Assembly: GCA_963169105.1 (NCBI GenBank)
Contig: OY720636.1
Coordinates: 66,514,123-66,578,122 of the forward strand
Source: Ceriagrion tenellum
Lineage: Eukaryota; Arthropoda; Insecta; Odonata; Coenagrionidae
Reading direction: 5' to 3'
Length of the DNA stretch: 64,000 nt
The notes below the pieces were generated by a model. It saw nothing but the letters and a program-made list of their open reading frames with translations, did not search any database and had not been told where the DNA came from. Shown one piece after another: positions 55,448 to 64,000 of this stretch (its first letter is position 1; every line of letters begins with the position of its first letter). The position numbers and the translations under genes were made by a program.

Positions 55448-56003
55448 CTGAAGGTAGTTCGTGCGAAACATCATTTCAGCTAGAAATAAATGTATTTGGT
55501 CTCATTTTAAGGAAATTTATCTCACCCTTACAAAACTTTTTCAAAATATCAGCCACTTGCAAAACCAATATCCGAATTTTTTTTACAAAAAATAGCAGTC
55601 CTTTTAGATGGGGAACGATACGTGTATACAAAACAGAGACACCTTATTTAAAAAATTAAGAATTAATTACAACTAGATCTCGAATAAAAATTAGAAATTT
55701 GTATCAAGTACACTTTCTCCACAATTTTCGAAAATAAACCATATAGTCACCGAGGTATGTATTTTCAGAATAACAATAAACATAACGTTGTGAAGGAGTT
55801 TAAGACGTACCGCGTTAAAAAATAAGTCAAATAAAAAACTTGCGTAGATTCCTCAACATTTCATTTACATAGAAGTATTATATTGTACCATTATTAATGC
55901 AATATATACTTCATGCTTCCTAAATCTGGTGAAATGAAAACGTATAATTCGTATATAGTCCCTATTATGACTAGGTTGGTATCTCGCTCAAACCACCATA
56001 AGG
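55448..56003 (+). mobile_element. Terminal-inverted-repeat element R6, copy 1
   Basis: The left end CTGAAGGTAGTTCGTGCGA is the inverse of TCTCGCTCAAACCACCATAAG at the right end with mismatches. The interior aligns with the next copy (TTTGGTCTCATTTTAA, TTTTAGATGGG with GAACG, GTGAAATGAAAACGTATAATTCG). It is non-coding, about 556 bp, and sits in the same orientation as copy 2, separated by about ten bases. Confidence 0.85.
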
Positions 56004-56012
56004 AGGATCTAG

Positions 56013-56583
56013 CCTTAAGGTAGTTTGAGCGAAGTATAATCTTACCTAGATAACAATGAATTTGGTCTCATTTTAAAGAAAAATATCTCACCTATCCATT
56101 GACACCAAAAATTTAACCCCTTACCGTATTACTTTCCGAGATATTTGACAAAAAATAGGAGCCCTTTTATATGGGAAACGGTACGTCTGTGCTCTCCAAA
56201 GAGACCTTATTTTTAAAAAATGAGGATTTTCTAACACTTAGATCTCATAAAAAAATCAAAAGTATGTAGTTTGTGTTTTTTCTCAACTATTTTTTTAAAT
56301 TAGTCACATTGTCACCGCAGTAAATTCTTTTGGATCACAATAAACCTACCGTTTTGATGGATTTTTAAATGTAAAACACGTGAAAAAAATGTGCCAAGTT
56401 AAAGACTTATTTAGATATTATCATTTGATTACTTACAATTTCTGTTATATAAAACTATACTATTGCATCAAAAATATTGTAATATTTAATTCGTGTGTTC
56501 TACAGCTGGTGAAATTAAAACGTATAATTCGAATATGGTCTCTATAATGATTAGGGAACAATCTCGCTCGCACTACCTTATGG
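56013..56583 (+). mobile_element. Terminal-inverted-repeat element R6, copy 2
   Basis: The ends CCTTAAGGTAGTTTGAGCGA and the inverse of TCGCTCGCACTACCTTATGG form about 20-bp terminal inverted repeats. Interior landmarks match copies 1 and 3. No open frame of note. The neighbouring copy lies just upstream in the same direction, so a tandem insertion or duplication is likely. Confidence 0.87.
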
Positions 56584-56889
56584 TAACTTTCACCAGATTT
56601 TCCAAAACCTTCAATATAGCATATTTGAAGTGAGTTTTGTAAACTGAGATGAAATAGGCTTTCCTGGCTGGTTTTACTGTAATTCAGCCTTGCAAGTGGG
56701 AATTTTAAAATGGGCTGTTATAGAGATTGTTCGCATTTTAGCTGATAAACGTCAATTTAAACAGAAAAGCTCATTCCGAATTTACGTTAAAGACTTTATA
56801 AGTGCGAAAAGCACTGGAAAATAGAATTAAATTAAATTTAGACAATTCACCAATTATTTCATAAAGCTATGAGCCAATTAATACCGTAA
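56584..56889. other. No gene recognised
   Basis: AT-rich DNA with no recognised content. Confidence 0.4.
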
Positions 56890-57080
56890 TTTTTAATTTT
56901 TTTTCCTTGCCGGACGAATCTGTGGGCCCGTATGTCCCCGGAATCCCGATAGGCTGCTGAGCCTGTCATCAGGTTTTCCAGGGACCGGGCCAACAGAACT
57001 TGACACAAATCCATGCCCTGGGTGGTGAAAAGCCCACCCAGGCGGGACTCGAACCCGCGACCCTTGGATTAGCAGGATTA
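56890..57080 (-). mobile_element. tRNA-derived SINE S1, reverse, 5'-truncated
   Basis: On the minus strand the B-box GGTTCGAGTCCCG lies at about 57046-57058, followed by CCTGGGTGGGC and a body (TGACAGGCTCAGCAGCCTATC, GGGGACATACGGGCC) shared with 57790-57910. It ends in an A-rich tail at 56889-56905. The A-box side is missing. The two minus frames at 56893-57205 are SINE artefacts. Confidence 0.87.
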
Positions 57081-57302
57081 GCAGCAAATTGAATTCTAAA
57101 TGCAATGGTTCCACGCAAACAGCGCTGCAATCGGCTCATAACCGGCTGTTTTAATTTTAGTTTTTTAAGGTAACCAATTTCGTCAGAGAGAGTAGGATTT
57201 TTCAAACAGAATAAATAAAAATGTGTACTTCAGTATTTGTCTTGACTCACACAGTCAAGTAAGAGCCGCCTTAATAGTCTTCCTACCTCTACTCTCTTCG
57301 AA
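57081..57302. other. Spacer between two SINEs
   Basis: No recognised content. Confidence 0.35.
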
Positions 57303-57625
57303 ATGGAGGGGGAACGGGTTGGTGTGGAGGCTGGAGTACTGGGTAACAACACAGGCGGCCAGGGTTTAAATCCCTGCAGAGGTGGATGTTTTCAGAGGAC
57401 ACCCGATCCCTACTTGAGTGTCTTGTGGAGGGCACTTCAAGTACAGTACTCCGTCTGTCAGATGAGACGTTTAGCCGTGTTCCTTGTGGCGCCTTTCGTT
57501 AATAGCAGACTAATGCCGACGCCGGGTTTCTATCCACCCTTCCTCCCTTACCTGTTCTGTAAGGCGCAAATAACCTCAGCTGTTGGTCACCTCCCCAAAA
57601 TCCAATCCAATCCCATTTAAATGGA
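57303..57625 (+). mobile_element. tRNA-derived SINE S2
   Basis: An A-box-like TTGGTGTGGAGGCTGG at 57319-57334 and a B-box GGGTTTAAATCCCTGC at 57362-57377 form a tRNA-like head. The body contains CACTTCAAGTACAGTACTCC, GATGAGACGTTTAGCCGTG and AATGCCGACGCCGGGTTTC. It ends near CCAATCCAATCCCATTT. The 105-codon frame over it is not a gene. Confidence 0.82.
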
Positions 57626-57667
57626 TTTAAACCCACAACTTTAAGAAATATAAATAAACAAATTCTT

Positions 57668-57698
57668 TAGTCATTCAATTCTAAGATTGGCTGAATGC
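57668..57698 (-). mobile_element. RTE-like LINE (family B) 3' scrap
   Basis: GTCATTCAATTCTAAGATTGG is the reverse of the family B 3' end. Only about 30 bases are left before the SINE at 57721. Confidence 0.55.
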
Positions 57699-57720
57699 CT
57701 TAACTTATAGCCCGCCGCCG

Positions 57721-57957
57721 CAGGCCCCGGTGGCGCCGGGGTAAAGTCCTCGCCTGCTATACCGAGGGTCCCGGGTCCGAGTCCTGCCTGGGTGGGTTAA
57801 TCACCACCCAGGGCATGGATGTATGTCAAGTTCTGTTGGTCCGGTCCCTGGAAAACCTGATGACAGGCTTGGCAGCCTATCGGGATTCCGGGGACATACG
57901 GGCCAACAGAATCAGTCCGGCAGCAAAAAAATAAAATAAAATAAATAAATAAATATA
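57721..57957 (+). mobile_element. tRNA-derived SINE S1, full-length copy
   Basis: The head is CCCCGGTGGCGCCGGGGTAA (A-box region), and the B-box GGGTCCGAGTCCTGC lies at 57773-57787. The body is shared with the reverse copy at 56890, and AAATAAATAAATAAAT-type repeats end it at about 57925-57957. This copy defines the family in the window. Confidence 0.9.
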
Positions 57958-58400
57958 AAGAAAAGCAGCACGCTTTGTAAAATACTGAATAAAGCAGGCA
58001 TATAATGTCTCTAAACTTCTACAGGGATAAAGGCGGGAGCCACTAGAGACTCGGAGGGTACATCTTAGACATAGCTTGCTTGGGAAATTCAGAACTGGTG
58101 AGTTTCAGAGCAATACAGAGAATATTATCATGATGCCTCACTACATTTCTAGGCTTGACAGAAGCGATAAAATAAGAGAGAGACACTGCCGAACAGATAG
58201 GTATAAAAACTCGTTCTTTCCGTGCACAATGAGCGACCACAATAAAAACAGAGCTCCTCCAAATACACTCCCATAATACAGGTCACCATTTCTCCTCCCA
58301 AAACCTTATCCCTTACATCTTTACACGGCTGGTATCATAAAACACCCTGCCACACGCTCATGCAGCTGATCGCAGGGTAGTATGTAGATGTAGGTGTTTA
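57958..58400 (+). mobile_element. LINE family A, C-terminus and 3' end
   Basis: Starts at the KAARFV-like AAAGCAGCACGCTTTGTAAA. It continues through GGAGCCACTAGAGACTCGG, FRTGEFQSNTENIIMMPHYI, IRERHCRTDRYKNSFFPCTMSDHNKN, the 3' UTR and the hairpin (CCCTGCCACACGC with GATCGCAGGG), and ends with GTAGATGTAGGTG. One or two frame breaks occur near 57990. It lies directly against the SINE tail. Confidence 0.9.
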
Positions 58401-59200
58401 GAACATTCATAATGAAAAAACAACGATCACGTTTAAAGAAAATACGATCATCCAATATAGATTCACCTTTCTTTTCCACTAATCTGACCCAACACTTCAG
58501 ACCGTACGCTTGCAGTGTAACACTCATATGCAAATGTCCCCTTGAGAATATTTCACCTCTCTTAATGCGAAAAATCCTGCATGGGAGTCATTTCATGGAA
58601 TGTATAAATGGAGTTGCGTTACGCGCTATTTCAAGAAAACCATTTCGTGGTAAAAGACCGTTAAGTCGCTAACGAATACAAATTCCGCCGCGAGGCGAGA
58701 ATTATTCCACGATCACCGATAATTCTTACTTAGAGTTTTTTTTCGTCTTGATTAACTCTCTCGGCAAATTGATAATGATGATGCCTGACCCCTTTGCTTC
58801 CGAAAACGGGGAGACCATCGATAACCTGCTTAAGGAGCAAGGTAGGGTTTTCTTCCCGGCCGCCGCTAGGAACAAAGAGTGCGGGGAAAAAGAGGTCAGA
58901 CATCGATGGATGAAGAAAGAGGATGAGAACGAAGTGCAAGCAGCAACCTTGAGTAGAAAACCTTTTAACCCAATATGCTCTTCACTCTTGCCGCAGTCTT
59001 TCCCGATCTCCAAGCCAGATCATCTCCCCTTTTTTCATCACAATCCGTTCCGCAGTAATGCATATTGAATTTCGGAATTCCTTTGCACCGATGAAAAAGA
59101 AAAAAGATTCGATGATTCCATCGCGAAGGCCAACTTTTTTAAATTAGTAAAATAACTTTTACAATCCACTGGTCAATTCATTCAATTATTGCACAACCCG
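58401..59200. other. Unassigned stretch with opposed open frames
   Basis: The 106-codon plus frame at 58748-59068 is acidic and basic without a domain, and minus frames overlap it. A 92-codon frame at 58394-58672 is also unrecognised. Either could be host exons, but I see no supporting motif. Confidence 0.3.
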
Positions 59201-59204
59201 GATG

Positions 59205-59730
59205 TAGATGCTACTTCGCTCTGGTTAGGCCACACCTCGAATACGCCGCGAGCATTTGGGACCCTGGTCATAACAGATTTAACGGACGCAATTTACAAAG
59301 TACATAGAAAAGCAGCACGCTTCGTTATAAACTGCTACGAACGAACATATAGTGTTACACAACTGTTAGAGGGATTAAGGTGGGAGCCCCTAGAGACTCG
59401 GAGGCTGCACGCTAGGCTTAGGCTGCTTGATAAATTCAGAACTGAAATTTTTCAGAGCGACACAGAGAAGCCTCACTATAATTTTAGGTCTGACAGATGC
59501 GATAAAATAAGAGAGATACTCTGCCGAACAGATAGGTACAAAAACTCGTTCTTTCCGCGCACAATAAGCGACCACAATAAAAACTGAGCTCCTCTAAATA
59601 CACTCCCATAATATATACATGTCACCATTTCACCTCCAATAGTTTTACATCTTTACACGGCTGGTGACCTATACCACCCCCTGCCACACGCCCAAGCGGC
59701 GGCTCGCGGGGTAGTATGTATATGTAGATG
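59205..59730 (+). pseudogene. LINE family A, best C-terminal copy
   Basis: The 132-codon frame at 59189-59587 gives the reference C-terminus of family A: DATSLWLGHTSNTPRAFGT, VHRKAARFVINCYERTYSVTQLLEGLRWEPLETRRL (in parts), LLDKFRTEIFQSDTE, and REILCRTDRYKNSFFPRTIS before the stop. This RAARFV to SFFPRT order is standard for CR1/L2/Jockey-type LINE proteins. A small deletion removes residues near the EKPHYN junction. The 3' UTR, the hairpin (CCCTGCCACACGCCC with CGGCTCGCGGGG) and a TATATGTAGATG tail follow. The palm and endonuclease are absent. Confidence 0.9.
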
Positions 59731-60055
59731 CCTGGCATCACCTGAAGGACCTGTCAGTGAGCACCTGAAGATGATGCCAGGCATTGAAATCCGGATTGAA
59801 CGTTAAATTGACCTGTGAACTGACAAGTGGAGTGGAAAAGTTTTTTTTACTAATTAACATGGAACTCCGCAAAATTGAAACGATTTTAATTCAATTTAAC
59901 TTTTTTTTTAAACTTAGAGACACGGATGAGCATTTGAATGTTGTCAGGTTATCTCCTAAAATTTATAATTTACTTATCTTTCCAAATCGATCACATTTTG
60001 CGGAATGCATAATTGGCACTTCTATTAATATCCGCGAAGTCACACTGAGATGAGA
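59727..60055. repeat. Short hairpin plus repeat-like stretch after a family A tail
   Basis: ATGCCTGGCATCACCTG at 59728-59745 is mirrored by GATGATGCCAGGCAT at about 59770-59785. The following ATTGAAATCC(G)G resembles the GAAAC-containing flank of the CATCATCAGG foldbacks. An 89-codon frame at 59784-60053 has no known domain. Confidence 0.5.
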
Positions 60056-60059
60056 GGAA

Positions 60060-60500
60060 TTAGAGCAAGTGGATTCCTTTACATATCTCGGAAATACCAT
60101 CACGTGGGACGGAAAAAGTACAACGGACATGAAGCGGAGAATAGCCCAAGCTAAGAAGACTTTCATGGGAAAAATACAACGGCTGTGCTCAAAGACGATA
60201 GGACTACAGACAAGAAAACGGTATGTGTAAACCTTCGTGTGGAGCATAATACTATGTGGACAGGAAGCATGGATCACAAGACGATAGGACTACAGACAAG
60301 GAAACGGTATGCGAAAACCTTCGTGTGGAGCATAATACTATGTGGACAGGAAGCATGGATCACAAGACGATAGGACTACAGACAAGGAAACGGTATGTGT
60401 AAACCTTCGTGTGGAGCATAATACTATGTGGACAGGAAGCATGGATCATTGAAATCGCAGACCAAAAAAGACCAGAAGCCTGGTCTTCCTGATCTATAGG
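60060..60500 (+). mobile_element. RTE-like LINE (family B) with an 86-bp triplication
   Basis: The translation LEQVDSFTYLGNTITWDGKS, DMKRRIAQAKKTFMGKI, then KTFVWSIILCGQEAWI matches the region upstream of the SVALYGSETW block in other copies. An 86-bp segment starting GACGATAGGACTACAGAC is present three times, at 60194, 60280 and 60366. Since 86 is not a multiple of three, the frame is lost. The copy ends inside the left arm of a large inverted repeat. Confidence 0.85.
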
Positions 60501-61109
60501 AGGTGAAAGAATGAAGTGTATTATGGGTGTGTTTTGAAAGGAAGTTTCGATTTACCCATGAAGGTGATATTATTGCTAACAAAAATGCGTACGGGAATTT
60601 TGCATAAAAGCGTAGTTAACGATATATAAACCGGTAATTTCCTGGGTCATTTCTGTCTCCTTTTTTTTAATATTTCTGTGCCGTTGGCTATTTTCCAGTC
60701 TTATCCTACGAATAATGATTTACCAAATATGATTTCTAGGATTGGGGCAATCAATGGCTCTAACTCCTTGAGCATGCGTTCAGGGATTCCTTCTGGACCT
60801 GGGGGCTTATACTGAGTTATTGTAAGCTAAACTTTTCAATTTTTGGTTTTTGATTCTTCATCTATTCTAGACTGGAAAATAGCCAACGGCACAGAAATAT
60901 TTTAAAAAAAGGAGACAGAAATGACGCAGGAAATTACCGGTTTACATATCGTTAACTACGCTTTTATGCAAAATTCCCGAACGCATTTTTGCTAGCAATA
61001 ATATCACCTTCATGGGTAAATCGAAACTTCCTTTCAAAACACACCCATAATACACTTAATTCTTTCACCTCCTATAGATCAGGAAGACCAGGCTTCTGGT
61101 CTTTTTTGG
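60462..61109. repeat. Inverted duplication of 240 bp containing LINE sequence
   Basis: The left arm at 60462-60701 is the reverse complement of the right arm at 60869-61109 with few mismatches, and the loop is 60702-60868. The minus strand of loop plus left arm reads GPEGIPERMLKELEPLIAPI and then DWKIANGTEIF, the fingers region of a CR1/L2-type reverse transcriptase. The right arm reads DWKIANGTEIF and KKGDRNDAGNYR on the plus strand. The outer part has a family A-like 3' UTR block (CACCCATAATACACTT, TTTCACCTCC). The arms therefore duplicate one LINE junction. Confidence 0.9.
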
Positions 61110-61908
61110 ATTACAAGAGATTAAAAGCTTTAGTTGATGCTTAAAATGTCAGTACGGGAAATACGGAATGAAAATAAAGTATGAGGGAATAAAAGTAATG
61201 AGATTCTCTGAGAGAAAGACTCGTATTTACCCTTACCTGGCCGAGAAAACTGAAATTTATACTGTAGATACAGTAAGAGCTGGACAATATATCTAAAAAA
61301 CCGCTACAGATACGGTTTTTTTGTATTTTTTTAAATCCTCAAGGTTGAAAATAACAAAATCAACCCGAACCTCAAAATGTGTAATTTTTTGTCAGTTACT
61401 GTCTTTTGGATTAGCGGGGCAGAGCTGTGGATTCAGGCGGTCAATGGCGAAGCTCTAAAAGATGAAAATAAATGCTGGATTTCAAAATCTTCTTCTTTTA
61501 TTTGAGATTTCTTGGCAATGATATTTCCATTTCCAAGGAGTATACTTCGGAGAAACCATCCTAGCGGGGCGCTACGCTGCAGCTGAGTCATCGCCTTGAA
61601 AGAAGCATTATTTCTTCGCCTTCGACTTGCTAAATACACGGGGATAAACCTCATGATTTATCAGGGGAGAACACCAAGGATGTCAACTTCCATATGAACC
61701 TGCGAATGTGTGACACTATTCACTGACGATGGCGTGCCTGGTGGAGCTCCGATATAAATAGTTTCAGCTGTCATATGAAGAAAAAATTGGGAAAGTTTAA
61801 ATAAGCTACGTTATGAAGGTAATGTTGAAGCATATTTTTACTAAATATTATGTAAATTATTATTTTAAATGAAATATATGCAATTCAAATACGTCACATT
61901 TCAAAATA
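61110..61908. other. No gene recognised
   Basis: AT-rich DNA; the 73-codon minus frame at 61433-61654 has no domain. Confidence 0.4.
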
Positions 61909-61909
61909 A

Positions 61910-62395
61910 ATGTTACATACATACATACATACCCATCACACCGTTCCCTTCCGAGGTAGGCACAGTCAAAATGTTTCACTCATTAATACATAATTGTACA
62001 CCTAACTCTGCTTCAATAATTTCCTCCATACTGACCTATCCTTGCAAACATCTTTTGCCTCATTTACCCCCATACACTGTTTCATACACGACCTCCTGTT
62101 TTTTAAAAACTCCTAATATTCCTCCTCCTAAGAATTTCCTCAACCACATTCAACCACAACATTCTCGGCCTACCTCTATCTCTCACACCATTCATTCTAC
62201 TCTCATATATCTGTTTCGTTATTCGACTCTGATCCATTCTCTCAACATGGCCAAACCAACGAAGCACACTCCTTTCATACACGTCCATTACTGGAGCATT
62301 TAACCCACATTCATTCATGACCCACTCATTCCTGACCCTATCCATCCTACTTTTGCCGCAAATACTCCTCAGATAACTTATATCCACGGCGTTTA
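61910..62395 (-). mobile_element. LINE family D, C-terminal copy (reverse)
   Basis: The 94-codon minus frame at 62103-62387 reads YLRSICGKSRMDRVRNEWVM, VYERSVLRWFGHVERMDQS, RITKQIYESRMNG and RPRMLWLNVVEEILRRRN. The rest continues in another frame (SCMKQCMGVNEAK, VWRKLLKQS) to about 61995. The 3' end appears as TACATACATACATACCCATC at 61916-61935, an inverse GTATG tail. The reverse transcriptase palm is missing. This is the clearest family D copy. Confidence 0.88.
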
Positions 62396-63592
62396 GCCTA
62401 CTCTTATGTTGAAAATAAATGTTATTATCAAATAAACTGCTGTTTTAAAAAAATGCCTAAATAGCACTTTTAAAAAAATACTATAGTAGGAGTATTTTTC
62501 TCATGCTGATGTTTCATAATTCCGTCGATAGAGGGTTTAAAAAGTTATGTGAAGAGATGCCATCGTGTTGCGCAGTGGCGGCGACTGACGGCGTAAAATA
62601 ATCATAATTTTTAAACCAAAATACCTTCGTTAAATGACTGATGTCCAAGTAATATATTTATACTCTCCCATAGTGGAAATTTTACTTTAAAATATATGTT
62701 AATATCTAGATAGGTACTCGGGTACGCCCAAAATAACGGTTCCTCCTCTTTAAACTAAAATTCACGCCATTTCTAAGCCACCCATCAACTCAGCTCCATT
62801 GTCGAGAGTCCCTGGCTCGGTACGGCTCGCATGCACACACCCCAACCATTTCAAATCCCGGATAAGCCGCGACGGAAAGTTTCGCATCCGAGCTAAATGA
62901 AATTTGCAAATCGCACGTCCTCGCTCCCTAGCATTTGCGCAACGACCGATTCAAAGGCAGCATTGTCTGGGCGCGCCTCGTCTTCAAAGGAAGACTACTT
63001 ACTCATAACGCCCGGTTGTTACGGAGAAGTAGTCTGCGCGCAAAGATTTCGCACGGTTGGGAGGGGGAATGGTGGGAGGTAAGGGGAGTCATTTTTATCT
63101 AGAAACCTCCACGAGTGCAATCCTCCGAGTGTGTCCCCGTTTCGAATAACAACCTACATCCGATGGCGGTTTTCGATGATGCCCCGGGGATGCGTTTCAA
63201 AACAATAGAGGATCGCGCAACTTGACGACTCTCCCGCCAGGGGGGGGAAGGGCAGGGCTTCTTCCACCAGGAGCCACGCCAAGGAGGTCGTCGCTAACGA
63301 CCGTGGAACGGCCTTTGAGGCGCCTTTCCACCGTCGCGACGCGTAAATGCGTCATGAAGGACGTCGCAAAACTGTCCCCTCCTGCATCAGGTGTGCTCAC
63401 AACGGCCGTCGGGATTGGCTTCGACCGCGCGGCGCGTCCTTGGCATTGACGCGCAATCCCCGCCGCGTTGAGACGGGTCGTTTCGCGGAGATCGCGCGAG
63501 AGGAAAAAACATTTCATTCATGGCCGAGGGAGTCGCAGTTGGAGCCAAGTGAAATAATTAATATCCTCAGAAAAATCGTTAAAAATCTGTAT
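62396..63592. other. AT-rich spacer then GC-rich, CpG-rich island
   Basis: The segment at 62830-63550 is rich in CpG. Opposed frames at 63197-63517 (minus) and 63222-63649 (plus) have no known domain. It may be a host regulatory region. Confidence 0.35.
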
Positions 63593-64000
63593 ATAAGGCC
63601 GGTTGAGCGAGATAGGCCACTAGTCATAATGAAGATCATATTTGAATGAGGTTTTTAAAACTAAAATCGGTTGATAAACAAAAAAATTTATTGCAAAAAA
63701 GCACGAAAATTGCTAATTATTCAAATTGTTAATAATTTTAACATTTATTGTCGAAGTCGTATTAGACCTACGAAAAGGTAAGGGTATTGCCATACTTTAA
63801 AAGTGCGCTACAGATGGGCCCTGTTTGTGCAATAGTTTTGACACATCCATTTACTTATCCCAAAAATCTAAAAAAGTAATTAACCTCAACCCTCTCTAGC
63901 GGTGTCAATTTCCAACATAGGATGAATTAGAAACCAGCATTTACATCTTGAAGACTTAATTAAACAGTCTATTTAAAAAATTGAACTTTTGAAAATTAAC
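63593..64000 (-). mobile_element. Terminal-inverted-repeat element R6, copy 4 (cut by the window end)
   Basis: ATAAGGCCGGTTGAGCGAGAT at 63593-63613 corresponds to the R6 terminus. ACTAGTCATAATGAAGATCAT follows at 63621-63641, as in the copy at 35646. Later sequence is more diverged. The other end is not in the window. Confidence 0.65.

Noticed and set aside
56893..57205. Two minus-strand open frames resembling predicted proteins seen in many genomes
   Set aside because: They translate a tRNA-derived SINE, including its B-box, and are a well-known kind of false gene.
58748..59068. A 106-codon frame with charged composition
   Set aside because: Three frames overlap on the two strands with no way to choose and no known motif.
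1..64000. LTR retrotransposons or endogenous viral elements
   Set aside because: I looked for paired long terminal repeats and for protease, integrase or capsid motifs and saw none. All reverse transcriptase fragments have non-LTR character.

Overview
The window looks like a piece of animal nuclear genome, most likely from an arthropod (probably an insect). It is AT-rich, has no operons or ribosome-binding sites and almost no long open frames, and is densely packed with decayed transposable elements. I could not recognise any intact host gene, true tRNA, rRNA or CRISPR array. The species call is inference from repeat types only.

The dominant content is non-LTR retrotransposons (LINEs). Family A is a CR1/L2-like LINE whose 3' end carries a small hairpin followed by a (GTAGAT)n tail. 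It is seen as C-terminal or 3'-terminal pieces at about 0.3-0.8, 2.2-3.3, 5.0-6.0, 22.1-22.4, 23.4-24.0, 31.6-32.4, 50.0, 52.6-53.0, 58.0-58.4 and 59.2-59.7 kb. Family B is RTE-like and appears at about 8.1-9.0, 9.7-10.1, 19.5-20.6, 21.4-22.1, 46.4-47.5 and 60.1-60.5 kb. Family D is another LINE with a conserved C-terminal block (RWFGHVERM) at about 42.5, 45.0, 54.9 and 62.4 kb. A longer LINE with a 662-codon reverse transcriptase frame lies at 11.9-14.6 kb, but its catalytic YADD box reads YAND. A 5'-truncated element with a zinc knuckle and restriction-like endonuclease (R2/R4/NeSL type) lies at 53.1-53.9 kb. Several LINE tails of other families, some with (TAA)n ends, lie at 18.0, 26.0, 29.2, 39.2, 40.2, 49.0 and 53.9 kb.

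DNA transposons and foldback elements form the second layer. There is an 889-bp near-perfect inverted repeat with TA target duplications at 3.3-4.2 kb. Two mariner relics lie at 19.5-20.25 kb (inside an RTE-like copy) and 52.17-52.55 kb (terminal repeats kept, middle deleted). A terminal-inverted-repeat family of about 560 bp has four copies (35.6, 55.4, 56.0 and 63.6 kb), and several small foldbacks share a CATCATCAGG core. Three tRNA-derived SINE families are present near 31.2, 41.3 and 56.9-57.9 kb. Other dispersed repeats pair distant sites: 7.8 with 11.1 kb, 28 with 50 kb, and 38 with 44 kb (inverted).

Between the repeats lie GC-rich, often strand-asymmetric islands (about 4.4, 9.2, 22.4-23.3, 27.5, 30.6-31.2, 41.4-42.4, 45.3, 54.2-54.6 and 62.9-63.5 kb). 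These may be regulatory or untranslated parts of host genes, but nothing in them is recognisable as a gene. The recurring story is insertion of one element into another followed by truncation, not cooperation between genes.
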